A stretch of DNA of 7,125 nucleotides from an uncultured Eubacteriales bacterium (GTDB lineage Bacteria > Bacillota > Clostridia > Oscillospirales > Acutalibacteraceae), in NCBI GenBank assembly GCA_934636435.1, contig CAKUAQ010000073.1, positions 1-7,125 on the forward strand, in the 5' to 3' direction. Made by a program: the position numbers and the translations under genes. Below are positions 1 to 5,257 of this stretch, piece after piece. Numbering within the stretch: the first letter of the stretch is position 1; every line of letters starts with the position of its first letter. Under the pieces are notes generated by a model, which did no database searches, was not told the origin of the DNA, and saw only the letters and a program-made list of their open reading frames with translations.

Positions 1-152
1 GCGCCCACATCGCCCCGCACGTGAATGCTCACCAAACCGGAACCGATCTTCTCGGAGCCGATCAGCGTCACGTTCGCCGCTTTCACCATAGCATCCGCCG
101 CTTCGATCGCCGCAACCAGACCACGGGTCTCAACCATTCCTAATGCTTCCAT
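1..152 (-). CDS. BMC-H shell protein, PduA/PduJ-like (partial, copy 3)
   Basis: This is the N-terminal 50 codons of a hexameric microcompartment shell protein (Pfam BMC family); the gene runs off the left window edge. The visible protein begins MEALGMVETRG and reaches the HVRGDVGA segment, including the pore loop EKIGSG. Over its whole visible length the DNA appears identical to bases 976-1127 of the copy at 855-1130, yet it differs at five positions from its direct neighbour at 199-474. The start is taken as the ATG at 150-152. A GTG directly before it (153-155) lies 7 nt from the AAGGAGG at 163-169 and may be the true start, because the other two copies also begin with two start codons in a row. 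The role is a shell facet tile with a pore for small polar substrates. The truncation is caused by the window edge, so nothing can be said about its C-terminus. Confidence 0.93.
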   Translation of the reverse strand, partial: MEALGMVETRGLVAAIEAADAMVKAANVTLIGSEKIGSGLVSIHVRGDVG

Positions 153-198
153 CACGAGAATACCTCCTTAATAAAATAGACGGTTTTTATGTCAATCC

Positions 199-474
199 TT
201 ATTTCAGGACGGGCAACAGCTTCTCCACATCGGCGTGGGGACGGGGGATCACATGGGTGGCGATGACTTCGCCCAGACGGGACGCCGCAGCGCCACCGGC
301 CTCGACCGCTGCTTTCACAGCACCCACATCGCCCCGCACATGAATGCTCACCAAACCGGAGCCGATCTTCTCGGAGCCGATCAGCGTCACGTTCGCCGCT
401 TTCACCATAGCATCTGCCGCTTCAATCGCCGCAACCAGACCACGGGTCTCAACCATTCCTAATGCTTCCATCAT
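199..474 (-). CDS. BMC-H shell protein, PduA/PduJ-like (copy 2)
   Basis: A 91-residue single-domain BMC protein that should form cyclic hexamers tiling the facets of the shell. It carries the hallmarks of PduA/PduJ: the MEALGMVETRG first strand, the AADAMVK helix with the edge lysine used for hexamer packing, the pore loop EKIGSGL, RGDVGAVKAA, and the HVIPRPH motif near the C-terminus. The serine in KIGSG matches the pore serine of PduA that favours 1,2-propanediol entry; EutM-type proteins have GGG there, so a Pdu-like substrate is favoured. It differs from the protein at 855-1130 only near the end (LLPVLK against LLPTLK), although the DNA differs at about 13 positions, so nearly all changes are silent. 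AAGGAG at 482-487 lies 7 nt before the first of two consecutive ATG codons; the second ATG (471) gives the usual family start. Confidence 0.96.
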   Translation of the reverse strand: MMEALGMVETRGLVAAIEAADAMVKAANVTLIGSEKIGSGLVSIHVRGDVGAVKAAVEAGGAAASRLGEVIATHVIPRPHADVEKLLPVLK

Positions 475-529
475 AATGACTCTCCTTTATTCTGAATGTT
501 AGAATAGCCTTGCAGAGTACGAGGCTGTA

Positions 530-820
530 TCAGCCTACGTACAAAAACTTGGTAATTTCCGGATGAGGATTTGCAATCACTTCGCATAGTTTTACTTTCC
601 CCACCTGAGCGGCCGCCGCACGACCGGCCTCAGCCGCCGCCGTTACATCCGAGACAGTACCATCCACCACGACCGTGACCAGGCGACCGCCCAGCCGCTT
701 TTCCGTATGGATCAGCCGCACGTTGGCTGCCTTCAGCATGGCGTCCGCCCCGGCGATCGCCGCCACCATAGCCTGCACCTCCAGCAATGCGATGGCTTTG
801 GGTTCTTTCGGTTGTTCCAT
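530..820 (-). CDS. Divergent BMC-H shell protein with basic pore loop
   Basis: A 96-residue BMC-domain protein lying between two nearly identical PduA/J-like genes. The fold is recognisable: AIALLEVQAMVAA, then GADAMLKAANV, the second strand, a GTVSDV turn and AEAGRAAAAQVG. It departs from its neighbours in three ways. It has a charged N-terminal lead (MEQPKEPK). Its pore loop reads EKRLGGRL, one residue longer and with three basic residues. The usual IPRPH is replaced by IANPHPEI, with a short hydrophobic C-terminus (KFLYVG). A positively charged pore could favour anions or a cofactor, but that is inference. The start ATG is the only good one. The nearest purine-rich site, AGGAAAGG, ends 12 nt upstream, which suggests weaker translation than the PduA/J-like copies. 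I cannot assign it to a named subfamily. Confidence 0.9.
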   Translation of the reverse strand: MEQPKEPKAIALLEVQAMVAAIAGADAMLKAANVRLIHTEKRLGGRLVTVVVDGTVSDVTAAAEAGRAAAAQVGKVKLCEVIANPHPEITKFLYVG

Positions 821-854
821 CTGTCTACCGAACCTTTCCTGTCGCAGTGCTGAC

Positions 855-1130
855 TTATTTCAGCGTGGGCAGCAGCTTCTCTACATCGGCGTGGGGACGG
901 GGGATCACATGGGTGGCGATGACTTCGCCCAGACGGGACGCCGCAGCGCCGCCGGCCTCGACCGCCGCTTTCACGGCGCCCACATCGCCCCGCACGTGAA
1001 TGCTCACCAAACCGGAACCGATCTTCTCGGAGCCGATCAGCGTCACGTTCGCCGCTTTCACCATAGCATCCGCCGCTTCGATCGCCGCAACCAGACCACG
1101 GGTCTCAACCATTCCTAATGCTTCCATCAT
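855..1130 (-). CDS. BMC-H shell protein, PduA/PduJ-like (copy 1)
   Basis: A 91-residue hexameric shell protein, practically the same protein as that encoded at 199-474 and, as far as visible, at 1-152. It has the edge lysine in DAMVKAA, the pore loop EKIGSG with a PduA-type serine, RGDVGAV and HVIPRPH. It is the first gene after the 99-bp gap and the first downstream of the promoter at 1162-1190, so it probably leads a shell-gene transcript. AAGGAG at 1142-1147 lies 11 nt before the first ATG and 14 nt before the second (1127). The first ATG is preferred by spacing, and the second gives the canonical MEALG start. Major facet proteins are needed in large amounts, which fits both the extra promoter and the multiple copies. 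Confidence 0.96.
   Translation of the reverse strand: MMEALGMVETRGLVAAIEAADAMVKAANVTLIGSEKIGSGLVSIHVRGDVGAVKAAVEAGGAAASRLGEVIATHVIPRPHADVEKLLPTLK
976..1127 (-). repeat. 152-bp exact repeat of the BMC-H 5' coding region (partner at 1-152)
   Basis: Read base by base, this segment matches bases 1-152 with no difference seen. The equivalent part of the intervening copy (320-471) differs at five positions. The repeat lies inside coding sequence. The bases upstream of the two start codons do not match, apart from a shared ribosome-binding motif. The right boundary of identity may extend further, since the partner is cut by the window edge. Confidence 0.9.
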
Positions 1131-1161
1131 AATGATTCAATCTCCTTTTCGCTTGATGTAC

Positions 1162-1190
1162 AGTATATCGTATTTTACGAATTATTTCAA
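1162..1190 (-). promoter_or_regulatory. Sigma-70-type promoter for the downstream shell genes
   Basis: On the minus strand a -35 box TTGAAA (1185-1190) is followed by exactly 17 bases and a -10 box TATACT (1162-1167). Each box differs from consensus at one position (TTGACA, TATAAT). Transcription would start near 1155, leaving a short leader containing the AAGGAG of the BMC-H gene at 855-1130. The spacer and flanks are AT-rich within an otherwise GC-rich locus. This would be an internal promoter serving the last four shell genes. It is predicted from sequence only. Confidence 0.72.
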
Positions 1191-1208
1191 CAGGGAATCA
1201 GCCCTGTT
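1189..1208 (-). promoter_or_regulatory. 7-bp inverted repeat / stem-loop abutting the -35 box
   Basis: AACAGGG and CCCTGTT form a perfect 7-bp inverted repeat around a 6-base loop. On the transcribed strand it is followed by GAAATAATT rather than a run of U, so it is a poor intrinsic terminator. Its last two bases are the first two bases of the -35 box, a position that would suit an operator. It could also be an RNA hairpin that stabilises or attenuates the upstream enzyme message. Which of these applies cannot be decided from the sequence. Confidence 0.45.
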
Positions 1209-1229
1209 TCACCGGAATTTGTCGGATTT

Positions 1230-1556
1230 TTAACCACGCAGTTTATCTTTGCCGGTGGCGTTGATCCGAGCCATTTTCAGGGTATCCTCCGCCTGCCGGG
1301 AAATGATGTCATAGCTGACCAGTAAGTTGCGGCGTTTTGCCTCGGCTACACCGGCATCCATTGCCTGTTCCACAGCCGCCACATCACCCTCAAACTTAAT
1401 GGTCATCAACAGAGGAACCTCTGCCGCATCCCCATTGGCGGGTTTATTCTTGTCCAGAGCCACGATGGTGACATCGGCCGTTTTCGCAACCAGATCTCCG
1501 ATAACCACCGCCGTTGTAAAACCGAACACCTCTAACAGGCCAAGTGCTTTTGCCAT
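1230..1556 (-). CDS. BMC-H shell protein with extended pore loop and C-terminal tail
   Basis: A 108-residue BMC-domain protein, longer than the 91-residue PduA/J-like copies. The N-terminus (AKALGLLEVFGF) and first helix are typical. Where the others have a short pore loop (EKIGSGL), this one has a loop about nine residues longer, roughly residues 36-48, reading DKNKPANGDAAEVP. The core continues with MTIKFEGDV and AAVEQAMDAGVAEAK. The IPRPH motif is replaced by IISRQAEDT, and a tail of about 15 residues ends in KDKLRG. The strand order is the normal one, not the permuted PduU type. The longer loop would alter or narrow the central pore, and the tail may reach into the lumen or another tile; both are inference. 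It follows the alcohol dehydrogenase by 33 bp, with a purine-rich GAGGAAAGGAT just before the ATG, so it belongs to the enzyme transcript. Confidence 0.92.
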   Translation of the reverse strand: MAKALGLLEVFGFTTAVVIGDLVAKTADVTIVALDKNKPANGDAAEVPLLMTIKFEGDVAAVEQAMDAGVAEAKRRNLLVSYDIISRQAEDTLKMARINATGKDKLRG

Positions 1557-1589
1557 ATCCTTTCCTCAACTTTCCTGTGTGATACGGTC

Positions 1590-2795
1590 TCACTCGGCCA
1601 TGTAGCAGATCTTAATACCCTCTTGCGCCACATTGACCTCCATCGCTCTGTTCATCTGATCCAGCGGGAAGTTGTGGGTGATTAGCTCCTTGATCGGAAT
1701 GTTCATCTCGCGCGCCTGCCGCAGGAAAGCAATCGCGGTGGGATAATCCTGCGCACTGTAATCCCAGGAGCCGACCAGATTGATTTCCTTATTGCACATA
1801 GCGAAGTGCGGGTTGATGGAGAATTCTCCATTGTTGACGAAGAAGCCCATCTCGCAGAAGCCGCCGCCCCGGCGCACATAGCTGTATGCATCGGAAGCTG
1901 CCGGCGGAGCGCCGGTGCACTGGAACACGAAATCGGCACCCATGCCGTCGGTCACATCCTTGACCAGCTTGACCCGATCCTCCAGCGTCTTGGCATCGTG
2001 GAAATTCACAAACGTCTTGGCGCCCATGCGTTTCGCCACCTCCAGCCGCTTGGCGTTGCCGTCCACGGCGATGATGTGGTTGATTCCGGCGGCACGCAGC
2101 ACGCAGATCTGCACCAAACCAACGGGGCCGCAGCCCTGCACCAGGACCTTGGTATTGAAGTTCATGAGACCGGTGCTGTTCGCCCGATTGTAGGCGTGTA
2201 CACACACGGTGGACAGCTCCAGCAGCATCCGCTCCTGCAAATCCAGATCGTTTACCCGGAAATAGGTAGCTCCGGGAGCGCTGATCATCAGGTGAGTGGC
2301 AAACCAGCCGTTCAGATGCTTCTCGGGGCTGTCGGAAATCAGCCCGAAGATGCCCTGCTTATCACACAGATTGGTGTGGTCGGGGTGCATCCGGCAGATA
2401 CCGCACTCGCCGCAGCTGATAACGGAGGTGACGATCTTATCCCCCACCTTCAGCGGCTTGCCGGCGGTATCGCAGTGGACATTCTTGCCCATGGCCAGAA
2501 TCTCGCCGGTGCCTTCGTGACCCAGCACCACCGGCGCCAGGCCGAAGGGATCGCCCTTCCACTCGTGGACATCGGTGCCGCAAACACCGGCGCCCTCCAC
2601 CTTCACCAGAATATCGTTATCCCCCACAGGCGGAATCGGATATTCCTTTACCTCGATGGTCTTGGGAGCGGTCAGCATAGCGACCTTGGCGGTCTTGGGA
2701 ATATCCCCCGCCGGAGCCGCCGATGCCGGTGCGCCACCCATCTGCGCCAGCACATCGCGCACGATATTGGCGACTTGACTTTCGCTCAATTGCAT
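1590..2795 (-). CDS. Zinc-dependent (MDR) alcohol dehydrogenase with N-terminal encapsulation peptide
   Basis: A 401-residue medium-chain dehydrogenase/reductase that probably reduces the pathway aldehyde to the alcohol (1-propanol if propanediol is the substrate) and recycles NAD+ inside the shell. Residues 3-19 form an amphipathic helix (LSESQVANIVRDVLAQM), followed by an Ala/Pro-rich linker to about residue 31, which looks like an encapsulation peptide. The GroES-like domain follows. C72 in GVCGTD, H93-E94 in GHEGTGE and probably C198 surround the catalytic zinc. C128, C131, C134 and C144 form the structural zinc site. The Rossmann domain has GCGPVG at 221-226 and D245 at the end of the second strand, which favours NAD(H). 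Pdu and Eut loci usually use iron-dependent alcohol dehydrogenases here, so the family is a variation. AGGAGG at 2804-2809 lies 8 nt before the ATG. The substrate is not proven. Confidence 0.93.
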   Translation of the reverse strand: MQLSESQVANIVRDVLAQMGGAPASAAPAGDIPKTAKVAMLTAPKTIEVKEYPIPPVGDNDILVKVEGAGVCGTDVHEWKGDPFGLAPVVLGHEGTGEILAMGKNVHCDTAGKPLKVGDKIVTSVISCGECGICRMHPDHTNLCDKQGIFGLISDSPEKHLNGWFATHLMISAPGATYFRVNDLDLQERMLLELSTVCVHAYNRANSTGLMNFNTKVLVQGCGPVGLVQICVLRAAGINHIIAVDGNAKRLEVAKRMGAKTFVNFHDAKTLEDRVKLVKDVTDGMGADFVFQCTGAPPAASDAYSYVRRGGGFCEMGFFVNNGEFSINPHFAMCNKEINLVGSWDYSAQDYPTAIAFLRQAREMNIPIKELITHNFPLDQMNRAMEVNVAQEGIKICYMAE

Positions 2796-2810
2796 AGATG
2801 ATTCCTCCTG

Positions 2811-4274
2811 TCAGATGATATGGAAACTGTCGGCCATCACACACCGCCGCTGCCGTGTGAAACTGCGAGCGGAGGTGATCCCCTCACCCGTTGGTCCGGC
2901 AATGGTAAAGGTGGTATGTCCTTCACCGCCAAAACCGATACCGGCGTAAGACGGCGCATTCTTGACGAAAATGGTGGTCTCCACCGCCCGGGCAAACCGA
3001 GTCAGATGATCCACATTCTTGGAATGCATATGGGCGGTGTGACGGCAGCCATGCTCTGCTTTGACCGCCAGATCAATGGCCTCATCGATGTCGTGCACCC
3101 GCACGATGGGCAGAATCGGCATCATCAACTCGGTCTGAACGAAGGGATGGTTGAATTCCGCCTCGCAGATCAGGCAGCGGACACTGCTGTCCACCTTGAT
3201 GCCGATCTTATCCATCAGCACGGCTGCGTCCCGACCCACGCACTTACGATTGATCACCTTGCGGGTCTTGCCGTCCTTGCCGGTCTGCTCCACCAACACG
3301 ATCTTCTCCAGTGCATCCATCTGCTCCCGGCTGAGCATATAGGCGCCGTTCTGACGCATATAGTGTATCAGCTCATCGGCAATGTTATCAAAAGCGAAAA
3401 CTTCCTTCTCCGCAATGCAAGGCAGATTGTTATCAAAGGAGCAGCCGTCAATGATGTCCTTGCCGGCCTTCGGAATGTCCGCTGTGTCGTCTACGATCAC
3501 CGGGGGGTTGCCCGCGCCGGCGCCGATGGCCTTCTTACCGGAGGACAGCACCGCCTTTACAACACCGGGGCCGCCGGTGCAAACCAGCAGACGAATCAGC
3601 GGATGCGACTGCATAATCGCCGCGCTCTCCATCGTAGGCTTCGCCATAGAGCAAACCAGCACCTCGGGGCCGCCCGCCGCTTTAGAGGCGCGGTTCACCA
3701 GATCCACCGCATAGTTTGAGGTGGCGATGGCGTGGGGGTGGGGATTGAATACCACCCCGTTACCGGCGGCAATCATGCCGATGCTGTTGCAGATAACCGT
3801 TTCGCTGGGGTTGGTGCTGGGGGTGATGCTGCCCACCAGACCGAAGGGAGCCATCTCCACCAGCGTCAAGCCGTTGTCCCCGGTGCGCACCGTGGGACAA
3901 ATATCCTCGGTGCCGGGGGTCTTATCCGCCACCAGGATGTGCTTGGCCGTTTTGTGCTCAACCCGTCCCATACCGGTCTCCGCTACACCCAGCTCTGCCA
4001 TAATGTGCGCTTCTGCCCGGGTCAGGCGGCGAATCTCCGTGATGATCTTCTCCCGCTGCGCCACCGTCATATCGTGCAGCTTTTTATAGCCCTCCTGCGT
4101 TGCCTCGATGGCCACGTTCATATCGGTAAAAATACCGGTAAAGGTGCGGCCATGGTACTGAGTCCCGTCCCAGTCCGGCTTGGCAGCCTCGGTAGCGACC
4201 GCGGCACCGGGCATATTCTTCAGCACCTGCTCTACGATCTTACCGATTTGGGCTTCAGTAATTTCAACTGCCAA
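2811..4274 (-). CDS. pduP: CoA-acylating aldehyde dehydrogenase (PduP/EutE type)
   Basis: A 487-residue enzyme that oxidises an aldehyde (propionaldehyde expected) with NAD+ and CoA to acyl-CoA in the microcompartment lumen. The catalytic cysteine is C286 in NNLPCIAEKE, the PduP/EutE signature. A glycine-rich TGGPGVV segment (about 233-239), GAGAGNPP (about 251-258) and the C-terminal TIAGPTGEG and TSARSF motifs also fit the family. Residues 5-21 form an amphipathic helix (ITEAQIGKIVEQVLKNM) followed by an Ala-rich linker, a typical encapsulation peptide. The start is taken as TTG at 4274: it has AAGGAG 10 nt upstream, and it keeps the targeting helix. The frame stays open upstream to an ATG at 4397, but that would lie deep inside the preceding gene and lacks family similarity. 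The start overlaps the pduO stop by 11 bp, which suggests translational coupling. Confidence 0.94.
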   Translation of the reverse strand: MAVEITEAQIGKIVEQVLKNMPGAAVATEAAKPDWDGTQYHGRTFTGIFTDMNVAIEATQEGYKKLHDMTVAQREKIITEIRRLTRAEAHIMAELGVAETGMGRVEHKTAKHILVADKTPGTEDICPTVRTGDNGLTLVEMAPFGLVGSITPSTNPSETVICNSIGMIAAGNGVVFNPHPHAIATSNYAVDLVNRASKAAGGPEVLVCSMAKPTMESAAIMQSHPLIRLLVCTGGPGVVKAVLSSGKKAIGAGAGNPPVIVDDTADIPKAGKDIIDGCSFDNNLPCIAEKEVFAFDNIADELIHYMRQNGAYMLSREQMDALEKIVLVEQTGKDGKTRKVINRKCVGRDAAVLMDKIGIKVDSSVRCLICEAEFNHPFVQTELMMPILPIVRVHDIDEAIDLAVKAEHGCRHTAHMHSKNVDHLTRFARAVETTIFVKNAPSYAGIGFGGEGHTTFTIAGPTGEGITSARSFTRQRRCVMADSFHII

Positions 4275-5229
4275 TGGATCCCATCTCCTTTTCAAAATAA
4301 TCCTTTGCGTATTGACCGAATGCGGTGTCTTGGGTTGCTGTGCCGCCGCTGACACCGAATCCTCCGACAATCTGACCGCGGCGCACCAGCGGCACACCGC
4401 CGCCGAATATCACGATGCGCCCGCCGTTCGTGTGCTGTATCCCATAGAGAGAGCCGCCCGGCTGCGCCAACCGTCCCAGCTCTTCGGTGGACATTTTCAG
4501 CGAGACCGCCGTAAACGCCTTGTTGGCGGCGATGTCCACGCTGGCGATGAATGCATCATCCGCCCGCAGCAGCACCAGCGGATTTCCGCCGGCATCGCAC
4601 ACCGCTGTCACGACCCGTACCCCCTGTGCGGCAGCATACCGCCGCACCGCCCGGCACAGCTCCAGTGCCTCGTCGCAGAAGCCCTCCGCCGCAACCGGAG
4701 CCGCCGGGACAGTCGCTATCGACGACGCTGCAGCAGAGACATCCGCCTGATGATCACACAGACGCGCCAGCGCATACAGCAAATCGGAGAGGCGATTAAG
4801 CCACGCCAACATATCCCGGGTGATACCGCCGGTCTGGGAGGCATGTACCGCACACCGCTCCGCCCGCCGGGCGATCGTGCGCGCTACATCCAGCGCCGCA
4901 CCGCCCGGGGTCGCCCCCGGCAACACAAAGCCGGAAAACTCCGGCGTCTGCTCCGTGGCGGCGTCGATGGCTTTTTCCAGCCTCGCCACCTGCTCCGGTG
5001 CGGCAAACTTTTTGCTTCCTGCCAACTCACCGCATACCGCCAACAGCTCCTGCTGGATCTGCTCCAGCACCGCTTTCAACTGCGGGGCTTGCAACTTTGC
5101 AGCGCCGATGGCGCTGGTCAGCTCATCCAGGGTCCCCAGCACGGCGAACACCGGGCTGTCCTTTGAAATATTCTGTCTTGTCAAGGTGCTGGCACGTCCG
5201 GTATCCCCGGCACGAGTATACAATTTCAT
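4264..5229 (-). CDS. pduO: PduO-type cobalamin adenosyltransferase with C-terminal HbpS/GlcG-like domain
   Basis: A 321-residue, two-domain protein with the full PduO architecture. Residues 1-165 are the ATP:cob(I)alamin adenosyltransferase domain: the N-terminal YTRAGDTG motif, LGTLDEL with D35, FVLPG at 101-105, the arginine-rich ARTIARRAER at 116-125 and WLNRLSD at 143-149. An Ala/Pro linker (about 167-183) leads to a DUF336/HbpS/GlcG-like domain with AVCDAGGNPL, SVDIAANKAFTA and a Gly-rich FGGGVPL and GGFGVSGG end; in PduO this domain is reported to bind heme. All motifs are intact, so it appears functional. It would make adenosylcobalamin, the cofactor of B12-dependent diol dehydratase, yet it sits next to a B12-independent glycyl radical enzyme. 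GAGGAG at 5238-5243 lies 8 nt before the ATG. It follows the activase by 28 bp. Confidence 0.93.
   Translation of the reverse strand: MKLYTRAGDTGRASTLTRQNISKDSPVFAVLGTLDELTSAIGAAKLQAPQLKAVLEQIQQELLAVCGELAGSKKFAAPEQVARLEKAIDAATEQTPEFSGFVLPGATPGGAALDVARTIARRAERCAVHASQTGGITRDMLAWLNRLSDLLYALARLCDHQADVSAAASSIATVPAAPVAAEGFCDEALELCRAVRRYAAAQGVRVVTAVCDAGGNPLVLLRADDAFIASVDIAANKAFTAVSLKMSTEELGRLAQPGGSLYGIQHTNGGRIVIFGGGVPLVRRGQIVGGFGVSGGTATQDTAFGQYAKDYFEKEMGSIGS
4285..4290 (-). promoter_or_regulatory. Ribosome binding site that fixes the TTG start of pduP
   Basis: AAGGAG on the minus strand lies 10 nt before TTG 4274-4272 and inside the last codons of pduO. No in-frame ATG or GTG lies at a usable distance. 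The ATG embedded just after this site is in the pduO frame, not the pduP frame. The next downstream in-frame ATG would remove the encapsulation helix. Confidence 0.75.
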
Positions 5230-5257
5230 GTAGCCAACTCCTCACACTAAAATATCG

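Noticed and set aside
153..198. A perfect TTGACA (190-195, minus strand) upstream of the partial BMC-H gene as a promoter
   Set aside because: The only passable -10 box (TATTAA) runs into the AAGGAGG ribosome binding site, so transcription would start in or after that site. No other good -10 box is at the right distance.
475..529. A possible hairpin (AGCCT/AGGCT) as a terminator between shell genes
   Set aside because: The stem is only 5 bp with an 11-base loop and no U-run follows it, so it is not a credible terminator.
1..1130. The repeated blocks as a CRISPR array or mobile element
   Set aside because: The repeats are complete shell-protein coding sequences with their own ribosome binding sites. 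There are no short regular repeats, terminal inverted repeats or transposase.
1806..2801. A long plus-strand open frame opposite the alcohol dehydrogenase
   Set aside because: It is antisense to a clear enzyme, shows no recognisable family and has the Gly/His-rich composition of a GC-rich shadow frame. The same applies to the plus-strand frames at 2820-3719, 3732-4352 and 4180-5166.
4275..4397. A longer aldehyde dehydrogenase starting at 4397
   Set aside because: The extension lies inside pduO, has no family resemblance, and the TTG at 4274 is placed correctly after AAGGAG and directly before the targeting helix.
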